A stretch of 64,000 nt of DNA from Enchytraeus crypticus. Taxonomy: Eukaryota > Annelida > Clitellata > Enchytraeida > Enchytraeidae. The position numbers were made by a program, and so were the translations under genes. The notes under the pieces are model-generated. The model ran no database searches. It saw nothing but the letters and a program-made list of their open reading frames with translations, and was not told where the DNA came from. The stretch spans positions 904,501 through 968,500 of the forward strand of contig CAJHZI010000382.1 of assembly GCA_905160935.1 (NCBI GenBank), in the 5' to 3' direction. Positions 50,701-62,752 of this stretch are shown in pieces (positions within the stretch are counted from its first letter, which is position 1; the number at the start of each line of letters is the position of its first letter).

Positions 50701-53700
50701 AATTTATTTGACTCCAGAATTTAGCCATACATACGTACAACATGAATTTACGATTCCTTCTTATAGATCCTTTGAGAATAAAATCGGTATTTAATCATTT
50801 AGTTATTAATCTAACTGTCTAACACGTGCAAATGATACCAATTAAATTATAAAGGAACGGAAATTTTGATGTAATTTATTGGATCCAAATAAATTTAGAC
50901 ATCGATCATCGATGGCAGTACTAAATATTGCATATAACTTGTTTCATTTGGAAAAGTTCATTTGGAAGTCCTTTTTATTCGCATAAAAATGGCTACCGAT
51001 TAGATTAAACGTTCTACTTTAATGCTACCCTGTCACAAAATTTCTATTACTACCAGCACTTACGCAGAAATACTTGTTAATAGTAAAAATTCACTATTCC
51101 TGCAGACATAGTGTTTGTATTTATATCATTAAGAATTCGTCCAGTATTAAATTTAAATTGGTTAATTAGGCTTATATCGCTATAGCAGGTGTGAAATAAT
51201 TTGCTATATAATAGTGACTATGATTTTTCAAAGCCGTGAATCATTGATTAAAATATTTCAAAATAATCTGAATCTTACAAAAAAATTAGCGGCCAGTAAG
51301 ACTGGACAAGTAAAGTCACAACAGAAGTTGCAGCAAAAAACAACAAGTTTTGCTAAAAGTGGCATTAAGCGCTCTAAACATACCAATTTAAGATTGGAAT
51401 GAAAATTCAAAACAAAACTATCTGCAACACTATCTGTAGATTTAAAAACTATCTGAAATCTGAGACCCAAGCTAATTCAAATCTACATATTCCATTAACC
51501 CTTTTCGATTTTCTTTTACTTATTAACTTACGTGCACTTAAGGGGCTTAATAAGTCAATGCTCTTGAAAATCAATAAAAGAAATCAGAATATCAGGAGTT
51601 TTATTCAGAGAGTCACAGTAATCAATGTAAGCTTCAATGAGATTGGTGCACATTGTGCGGTTAACCAAAAAACCATATTGAGAACAAGAATCAAATTGTT
51701 TGTAGATATAAATTCCACTAATTGTTTTTAATGACCGTTTCAAAACTTTTTTTATATTGTACATCTGAGTGATATTGGCCTGTATTTGCTTGGCATAGAC
51801 GATGGACCTTTTTTGTATATAGGAACAACTGTAGCAGTTTTCCATATAGGTGCTATGCTAGCTGTGTCCATAATACTAGTGAATAATAGGGACAGAAGTA
51901 ATAATGAAGGAAATCTAATTCATATAGACAACTGGAGGTACACGGTCAGGGCCAGGGGCTCCGTTATTCTTCAAGCTTTGTATCGCATTGTATACGGTGT
52001 TAAGTATCAAAACAAATAGTACACCAAGCTAGTGAAGTTAAAGATGCTTCAGATTGTAAAGATGACGAGGTTTTGCTACTCAGAGCAGTATGGGCTGTGG
52101 GAATAATATTAGTGTCAACCGTATCCATCCTAGCAAAGTACTTGTTAAGTATTTCCGCCTTATTCAGATTTTCAGTGAGTAGAACGCCATCAGGACTTAG
52201 TAGTCGGGCAATGTCATCTTTGTGATAGTCTAGAGTTTACATATTTATAAAATATTCCTAAATTGCCTGACTGGCAATTACATGGCTTCTCGTATGTTAA
52301 ATCTTATACTGCAATATTGGTTTCTAGTATTTAATATAATAACAATTAAATTCTAAATAATAATAAAACGTGTATAATAGTTAGCATTTGCATTGCAGTC
52401 GAAACCTGAATGCTCTCGTCTTGGTTTCGGAAATATCATAACTGCAATAGCTCAGCGACGATTTCAGTACGTGACGTTACTGACAGGTAAGTGAAATTTC
52501 TCTTTCTTATTTATTTCTGATATATCTGTGATATATTTGTGCTATATATGTGATATATCTGTGATATATCTGTGATATATTTGTTATATATCTCTGATAT
52601 ATTTGTTATATATCTCTGATATATTTTTGATATATCTCTGATATCTCTGATATATCTGCGATATATTTGTGATATATCTCTGATATATCTCTGATATATC
52701 TCTGATATATCTCTGATATATCTCTGATGTATCTCAGATATATCTCTGATATATCTCTGATGTATCTCAGATATATCTCTGATATATGTGTGTTCTACGT
52801 AAGATTCATGACACTAACTCTTTCAATCAATTCTGTCCTTTGCCCTTCTTTGATACCAATAAGAGATTCCGTTGATAAATCATGCTTCAGATACTGCCTC
52901 AGTCTACATATAATGCTCTTCTGGTGTATTCTTTCATCTCTAGTGTCTCGATGGCTCAGTGTTTAAGCGCATTAGGTAATATTGTGAAGTTTTAAGTGGC
53001 TGTTCCTGAGGTCCTGGGATCAATTCCCGGTAGAGGTGATCAGAGGGTAAAATCTCTAACGTTCACCTTTCAGGGTACACCGGTTCACCTGACGTTTTGA
53101 AGAGAAGCCTTTCAGGCTTCTGACCTTGTTGTTAAACCCACAATAAAAGATTATTTCAACTATTACATCAATCAGCCACAAATCCCTCTTAATGCCATGT
53201 CACGTCCAGCTCGTAATTCTACTATTTTACCCCATTGATTAGCCAATATTTTTGCTAATATTAATTCTTTCATAACCTTCTTATTAGTAATTGTATTTAA
53301 TCTAACTGAGCTTTTAATCTGAAATGACTTATATAAGAATTACTATATTTTTAAATGGCTTGCATAAAATGACTTAGATAAAATTATTTATATGATTTTG
53401 ATTTAAGTGATTGGTGTAGTCGTATTCATCGATGTGGTGCCTGACTGATGTGATTTCTTAGTGGTTTAGTAAACATATGTCGCTCCCTCTCCTATCTCTC
53501 TCTCTCTAACATATTTCTCCGTTATCCCAGAAGCTATATACATGCCAATAATAATATCTTTTAATCTTTATGCTTAGCTCTTCGTCATGCTTACTCATCA
53601 TCTATACATGTACACATGTATTACTAGATCTTGATCCATATGTTTAGTTCTTGATGAGTTTCTAATCCCTAAGCTGCATTCTTAGCTCTTGACTGTGTCC

Positions 53701-56700
53701 GTTACTGACTGATGATGTGGATTTAACGTCAAGGTCAGATGCACGAATTACTTCTCAAGACATCTGGTGTACCCGTGAACCGTTGTACCCTGAAACCCGA
53801 CCATCGCCGTGGTTGATCCAAATTACCGACCAACGAAAGCTATGAAGCAAACCTCTGTATATTTCTTATGCCTAGATAGTTGGCAGTATCAACGCACGTC
53901 CTTTTTAAATCAGTGACTAGATCTTGATTTTCTTATCTATGAATCTATGGTACACTCTCTAAATCTATCTAGCTTGGTCCTAAAACAATTTCACGCAATA
54001 TCTGCGGTATTATAACTTAATGCGCTTACTATGGACTAACGAAAATTGCTGATAAAAATTTTGAAGACATAGTACTGTTACCCCACATTGAGCTGATCGC
54101 CATCATCAAAATGTCCCTACTCAGTTGAGCATATCTTAAAAAGCTCTAAACGTCGACAAGATTAAGTAGTTGGCCCAGTATTTCAAGTCGTTTCCGTCAG
54201 ACAAGATGTGAATTCCTACAGTCCAGTTGTCATATTCGTATTCATGCTACTATTCAAGCATCGGTGAGAAATAATTACTTTCATTTTATATAGTATTTTT
54301 ATTGGTAGTTTAATTTATGACGAAGTGAGCATTTACATTATAAATTGTAAATGTTGTTGCATAAATTTCTGCAATTTTACATTTAAATTTTATTTTATCT
54401 ATTCCAGCATTAATGGAAATCGTTTTCGCAGAAGTTACGCAATGCTGCAGGTGTAGATTCATGACTCTTGACTATAAGTTGAACTCTCTAGAATTTACTC
54501 ATTGCTGACTGACCAAGGAATCAAACTCGGAATCTCAAACTTGAGATTCTGTGGCACATGCTTCACCGATTGCTATTATTGATAAGACAGGCTTTTGACT
54601 GTTATGACTTAAAAACTTCACATAATAATTGTCTGTAAAACCTAAAGATAATTTTTAATAATTGTAGAGTATCTGAAGCATTTGCCTGAAGACTCTATAG
54701 ATAGAGCTGACGCTGAGGGTAAGACTTGCTGGGCCAGTTAGTAAAATATTAATTAAGGCTATATTATATAAAAAAACTAATGTAAAGCTAATTTTAACGT
54801 CAGTTTCCTCACTCGAAATCGATGTCAGTGACGGGCGAGCCCAGGATTTGAACCCCGTACATACTGATCCACGGTCGAGTATCTTACCGACATCGCCAAT
54901 GGCTCCAGCCAGTGGCGATGATGCTTATATGCATTAAGCATCGTCGGAATCATAATAATGTTCATCGTTAATTTTTACATAATTAATTAATTAATTAATT
55001 AATTATTCGTAGTTTATGTAAACAAATAGTTTATCTCATATGTTAATACGTATAGATGTATTACACTATTACACTATTACTAATTTTATGAATAGGCAAA
55101 TTATTTAGTTAATCCATGAATATTTTTCTTTAAAACTACTTAGTTTGATCTTTCCTTTATGCCTTTCATTTCTTTAAACAATATTAAACATTATTTTGAT
55201 TTTTAATAAATTTTAACCCATGAATGCTATAAATTTATGGAAGTCTGAGAATAAAATTTAGAAAACCGTACCAGATACCTAAAATACAATTCATGCAATT
55301 GCATAGACACAATACTTTTAAATACTTTGCGATGTTGTTAGGTAAAACCTTAGTGATAAGATTAAATATTCGGTGGAAAGTATCTGACTTGTCACACCAT
55401 AAGCGTATGCCAATGACAATGGACATTGGACTAGGGACCTAGGGATCTGCCAATTGGCTAAGAGTTCTAATTGTTTGAGCTGCTTAAATTCAAACAAATA
55501 GATTACAAAACAACACTAAAGAGAGTGTTATGAAGTGCCTAGGATTTAATCAATGACAATTTAATTTTTTATCACTGCAGAAGCTTTACAACTGGTGACA
55601 TCAACTTGCAAACATTCTGAGGAAGTTATGAAAAGAAATGTAAGTTTCAACATTAAACTAGATACAAAATATACGTTTTATGAAAGTATTATTCATTAGA
55701 TTAATGCGATATGGATTTGCAGTTTGATCTCAGACTTGGTATATTTAAAGTATGAAAATAAAAACTATAACAAGATTACTCCCCTATCTCAAGATTTTCC
55801 TTTTCAAGTTATTCCCTCTATCTCGTTCTCACTCTGTCTCTCTTCCACTATATAATACATGTATATCAATATATCCTTACTCTATCATTTTCATTCTCAT
55901 ATAGAATCATACATAGCTATTTTGCAGTCGGGCTTCAGTTTAATTAAGTTTTAAACATTAAGCAGTTGGAATATCTTTTTCAATGATAAAAATTTTAAGA
56001 TAATATTATTAGCACTCACTTTTAATATGAAATTATCATACTTAATTTATTTCAGGAAAACACTACGAAAATGTCAGAAATTTCACGAAAGGTTTCTTGT
56101 GCAGAGAATATATTCAAACCATCACGTCGTCCAGTGAAGGAGGGTAAAGTGTTCACATTAGCTAGGAGCACTGCAGAACGAAAGGAACGATATTTATTTT
56201 TGGTATGATAACGTTTTTAATTAAGTAATAAAGCAAAAATAATTATTGTTAAATTAACTTTTGATAATATGACGTGTGTCGGTGGATAGCGCCATATCGG
56301 TTTATCTACCTGCGGCAACCAAGACAAAGAGACTAAAGCCTTAGAACCAAAACCAGAGTGTAATGCCTGTTTAACTTGCGCTTAATGCAGCACAAATTGC
56401 ACATTGATCCTGTCATAATTTTATTTAAGAATATTTTATTTTATTTTTACTTTTTTTAAATATTCCTAACCCCTACCCTTTAACCTAACCCTAACGTACC
56501 ATATTCCTAAGAAACTGATAAAATTTAGTCAAACTTTAAAAAATAAAAGTGACTCGAGCCAGAGTCGAACCCATGATCTAAAGTCTAGCACATATACCAT
56601 TGAGTCATCGATACTTCCGGTTGGAACCTGTTGAATAGCTGATGTCTATTACTCATATGACCTTAGTGAAGAAATTAAAATATGAAAGGATCAATGCGCA

Positions 56701-59700
56701 ATTTGTGCTGCATTTGAGCGCAAGTCCTGTTTATGTCCCGAAAGGATATCATTGACGATTGATCCCATGATTTAGCCTCTCATTTTCTTCTGCAGAGGAA
56801 ACAATCCAGCATATCGTAATTGCTGACTCATAGTGACCGGAGTTCATATATATTTAACATTCCACACCACAGAAACTCCAAAGCTTCTTAGAGGTCCAAC
56901 GACACACTAGATCTCCTCATTTCATGCCTTCTTAAAGTAGGATATTCGTTGTGTTCGTCTACCTGTATGCGTTTTTGCAAATATTTGCTTGCGGTATTTT
57001 TCGTTATTTTCATCTCTTCTCAATGATTATTAGTAGTCTCTGCCTTTTAATAGATTTCATCCAGGGTTCATACCGGATATTGCTTGGATAAGTTTATGAT
57101 GCGCATGCTCTACCAATGCGCTAAACTGTATCGATACTGCTTGTACTTCACTTTGCTTTCGTCAGGATGACTATAGCAAATGTCGAATTCTATCGTCATT
57201 GATTCTACCCTTAAGAAGGTCGACTCGTTGTCCTGTGAGATTTGACGACCTTTCTAGGCGACCTTGCACTAGAGTGCAAAGATTCAGGTTATCCAGATCC
57301 GCAGTCTAGTGCGCACAATCCAGATGTTTTTCCCACCACTTTTCAAATAGATTTTCTTTGCTATTTGCGATCTTCATCGCATCCTTCATTAAGGGAATCT
57401 AGTAAGAATGTCGTTCTCTAGTGGAATCATCCAGATTTTAGAATATTATTTCAGTGTTGATTCAAAGAAGCGTCAAAAAATGCAAACATCCCATTCACTG
57501 ATTCCATGTGTGATTGTTAATTCTTTAACGGTTGTTATTCACAGTTTAACGATCTTGTGCTGATCTGCAGAATAGCAAAGGATATTCGTCTGAAGCCTCA
57601 GTATCACGTTACAAACAAGCTATCCATTCATGGATTAAAGGTAAGTCTAAAAACCTCTGTTGTTTTTATTTAGTTAATGTTTTGATTTTTGTAAATTACT
57701 TGAATGGCATACGTCAAATAGCGTACACAAGTGTAAAACATTACAGTAAATTCATTGCATATTACCAACATCCAATTTCTTAATTAGCTTAATGTGTATG
57801 TCAGTGTGTGTATGTACGTGTGCGTGCAACTGTATATATGTGTGTGCATGTGTGCGTGTGTGTGTGTGTATGGTTTTTATTTCACGGATTAGGTATTGTC
57901 GTGTAATCAGCTATGTATTTTAGCGCGTACTTGGTTGACAAAGCCAACAAAGTCCATATCTGTTAGATAACGCCAGTAAAGGTGTAGCTATTACGATAAA
58001 AAAGATATAATGCGTTAGATTCCTTATCTAGAAATTGTAGTTTTAATTCCTGTTCGCTTAAAATTATTTTTATTTTTATTTATAATTAGGTCCCCGTGTT
58101 GTGTCCGGGTTCCCGTGTTGTGTCCGGGTTGTTTGAAGAATTGACCAAACGGTAACTGCACGTGTCGTAGAAGGCGACTAAAGCACTAAGATCCATACCA
58201 ACGTCAGAAAGGGCATTCGGTTGGTGAGCGCCTAGGCTCCAGAAATTGCTACAAAAATTTAAACGAATGGAAAAGTCTCGAATAGGGGATTGGCTGGTGG
58301 TGTGGTGTAGGACAGAGAGGATTTGAGACAGTCTATTTGTATCCCGACCCTGGTTAAACTGGGATTTAAGGGAGGATGATGATGATGATGATTTAATTTA
58401 TAATTAGGAATAGTTTAAAGTGTCTGTAGCCATTGGTAGTTGGTTCGAAGGAGAATTACATTGTGCAGTATATTAGTACAGAAGTGCACATATTTTGTTA
58501 GCATTAGATAGCTACTATTACAAACAGTTATATGTTATTCATTTCGTATTTGTAGTACACCAGCCTTTATGCCTAAATAGTCAAAAACTGACTGCTTAAA
58601 CTGTTTATATATATATATATATATCTCTTTTGTTCTGCAGCGGCAGGTCCAAATAACCGTCCAAGATACATATTTTTATTAAAAGTCTGCTTTCACGCTC
58701 AAGTAAGAGCACTTTATTTACCAGCAGGTCGGTTCCATCACACACGAAAGCATTTTCCTATACCCTTAACGTATGTCTTCCTCTCTGGAAAATATAGCTT
58801 TTGAAGTATTTTCCCATTATTTTCCACAATACTTGCTCAGACGTCTCTTAATATACGTAATATACCGTCAGTTTACGGTTAGTTTGTTTAGTCTTCAGTG
58901 ACATGGACTCAACGCAAGCATATAACCCTATCTGTAGATTGATGATGAATCTGTTATATCAGGTTACTAACAGACTCAACGCAAGCATATAACCCTATCT
59001 GTAGATTGATGATGAATCTGTTATATCAGGTTACTAACAGACTCAACGCAAGCATATAACCCTATCTGTAGATTGATGATGAATCTGTTATATCAGGTTA
59101 CTAACAGACTCAACGCAAGCATATAACCCTATCTGTAGATTGATGATGAATCTGTTATATCAGGTTACTAACAGACTCAACGCAAGCATATAAACCTATC
59201 TGTAGATTGATGATGAATCTGTTATATCAGGTTACTAACAGACTCAACGCAAGCATATAAACATCTATCTGTAGATTGATGAATCTGTATCAGGTTACTA
59301 ACAGTTATAACCTAAGATGATGATGAATCTGTTATATCAGGTTACTAACAGACTCAACGCAAGATATAACCTATCTGTAGATTGATGATCTGTTATAGGT
59401 TACTAACAGGCAAGCATATAACCTATCTGTAGATTGATGATGAATCTGTTATATCAGGTTACTAACAGACTCAACGCATAGCTATCATATAACCCTATCT
59501 GTAGATTGATGATGAATCTGTTATATCAGGTTACTAACAGACTCAACGCAAGCATATAACCCTATCTGTAGATTGATGATGAATCTGTTATATCAGGTTA
59601 CTAACAGACTCAACGCAAGCATATAAACCTATCTGTAGATTGATGATGAATCTGTTATATCAGGTTACTAACAGACTCAACGCAAGCATATAAACCTATC

Positions 59701-62700
59701 TGTAGATTGATGATGAATCTGTTATATCAGGTTACTAACAGACTCAACGCAAGCATATAACCCTATCTGTAGATTGATGATGAATCTGTTATATCAGGTT
59801 ACTAACAGACTCAACGCAAGCATATAAACCTATCTGTAGATTGATGATGAATCTGTTATATCAGGTTACTAACAGACTCAACGCAAGCATATAACCCTAT
59901 CTGTAGATTGATGATGAATCTGTTATATCAGGTTACTAGCAACGAGTATGTGAATGGCGCGTATTGTCTTAGAGGCACAGAGGAAGTGGTGGAACTTTGT
60001 TTCGGGTTTGTTTTATTATTGCTTTTATTTAATTCCTAAACCATAAAGATTTTATTTAACTTTTAGTAACTTTGGTTCGATGGAGAATTATATAAAATTT
60101 GAATTTTTATAAGACCGGCAGGGTGCGGAAGAAATAAAGAGGGCCAAAAAGTGACCAAGATTACGTTTCCAAAAGTTTTATTTTATTTGACCATTAAGTG
60201 GGTCCAGTTTTATGATCACAACTATGATCACCATCATCTTCCTTGAGTCCCAGTTTAACTAGGGTCGGGATACGAATGGACCTTCTCCAATCCTCTCTGT
60301 CCCACTCCAGTCAGTATCCTAATTTGAGGCTTTTTTAGGTCGATGGTGAATGTTTCAAGAGTCACTCTCTGTAATCTTTATAAATCAGTATTTGATTTCT
60401 CGCTTGCAACTCTATTGAACACGAGGTGATTATCGCACAAAACGATGATATGAAAAAAACTACCTAATGAGAGGAATATGTTTATTGAAGAAGAAACGTC
60501 ACACAAAATGTATTCAGTTAAGCAAAAAGAATGCAACATACACACAAACATTGCAACAATCCATTCATTAATCGATACACGAACTAACATGGCCATCATA
60601 GAGAACGCTAACCGTTCTATCTAGTTGAACATCTATTATCCAGAGTTAAGATGAAGAGTCATATATGCAAAAAAAGAAACAAAAATAAAAACAAAGAAGC
60701 AGTTGTCATTATTTACCAATAGTGTGGACGAAGTAATTCCGTACAATCATATCTGCAGTTTCAAGACTACTAAAGTAGTATTACAGTTTCAAAAGATGCA
60801 GTACGCTTACATGTTTGCTGGTGCAAAATAGTATTTAACCTTTAAAATACATTCAAAAATATACACATATACGTAACGTATATACATATGTTTGCCCACA
60901 AGAAAAATATAGCAAAGTTACATTTTTATAAGCTTTTACTTCTGATGATTTCAGTTTTTTATGTAAATTGCAGCCAACAAGAAGATGCAAAAGCTTGGTT
61001 AGCTGTGAGTATATTCGTATACATTTTATAGAAATTTAGTTTTCTGATCGAATGTTTCAATTAGAGAGTTACTCTTAATTACTGCAATGTGTTCTCAAGC
61101 ACACCTTTTAAACCCATCTCATACATTCTACAGTTTGGAAGTTTTACATTTTTACATTTTACAAGGAGTCCTACCAGTGCTGAGTACAGATGATAGACTA
61201 GATCAGTTTGTAGCGCATTCATCTTATATGCTTTATCATCACAGGTTTAAATTTCAGCCAGACCGTCTGTACCAGTATCCTTGTGATTTGAAAGTGTGAT
61301 ATGAAAGCAGGTTTTAAATGAGCATATTTTATTTGAGTGTAATTTGAGTTAGTTATTACTAACTTTAATCTAATTGGCTAATGGTCTTTAAATTAACATC
61401 ATCATCGCCATCTTCCCGTTAATCCCAGTTTAACTAGGGTTGGGATACGAATAGATCTTCTCCTCTTCACTCTGACCCACACCATATCGTCAGTTAAGTG
61501 GCGATGATGATGAGCCAGTGGCAATGTTAGTAAGATACACGACCGCGGATCAGTATGTGCAGGGTTCAAATTCTGGACTCGCCCGTCACTGACATCGCTT
61601 TCGAGTGAGGTAACTGAATTTAACATTGGCTTTACCAGCTTTAATCCCCTATTTCTCTTCCATTCGTTTTAGAAAATTTTGTAGAAATTTCTGGAACCTA
61701 GGCGTTCACTAACTGAATACCCTTTCAAACATTGGTTTGGATGTTTCTAAGTGCTTTGTCGCCTTCTACGACACATGCGGTCACCTATTGGCCTATTCTT
61801 CAAATAACCCGAATACAAAACGGGGAAAAATCTTTATTAATTTAAAAGTCTTTAAATTAAAACATGGCATAAAATATGAATCTCAAAGTAGACATAAATT
61901 GTTCAGCAGTCGGAAGGATTAATTAAGTTTTACTGCAAAATAAATTTCAGTGGAATCCAGTTTTTGAGCCTTTCATAACCCTCCAGAATTAATGATTTGA
62001 GATGGTTTTCTCTTTGATTGCTTTTGTAATAATTTTAATATACTCTATATGCTGGACGAAACCTGAACTTTTTACTTAAAAGTAAAGCCAACATTAAGAC
62101 CAAAACTGAATATGACCTGAAAACTGCTTAAGGTACCAGATTTACCGTGATGAATATCATAGTATGAACACACAGTGAATAATTTCAAATGTGATTAATA
62201 TTTATGTTAAATTCAATATTGAACGAGAGTGTAGATTCTGCGCAAGCTTACGGTTATCTTAGAGATAGCATTTGATTGATACGTTTACTATAGTGTACTT
62301 CTTTATTAATATATCAACCCTCTCGTAGTCTTCGAGCCTCCAGTAAAAATCTACTTATTGTACCGGACATTAGATCTGCTATCTTTTGCCCATTCGCAGA
62401 CGCTCCTTCGTGTTTTCTGCTCCAACCATATGGAATTCTGTACCACAAGATCTTCGATCTTGTAATTGTATTAGTACTTTCCTATGCAAGCTAAAACCAA
62501 TCTCCTTCATTCAGAGGTCTATATTTTGACTCTTTTGGCTTGAATCTGGACTGGCACTGTTTTGATCTCGCTTTCTCTTGTCGTCTTTGTATACTCAGTC
62601 GTCATCGTATGGTGTTTTGTCTTCTTCTTTGCGAGAAACTAGACGTTAAATGTTTTTGATTTATTTATTAATTTAATTATTAATTTCTTTATTTCTTTAT

Positions 62701-62712
62701 TTATTGACTGGC

Positions 62713-62752
<40 letters not shown>

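Noticed and set aside
51399..51731. 110-aa plus-strand ORF
   Set aside because: Overlaps the antisense of a LINE RT fragment on the minus strand and has no domain.
58640..58700. Candidate FGD exon after TTCTGCAG (encoding [13 protein letters not shown])
   Set aside because: Hits a stop after 13 codons, has no donor in frame, and the phase-compatible PH exon at 59932 fits the domain better.
58906..59940. Possible CRISPR-like array
   Set aside because: Head-to-tail units have no unique spacers and lie in an intron of an animal gene; it is a minisatellite.
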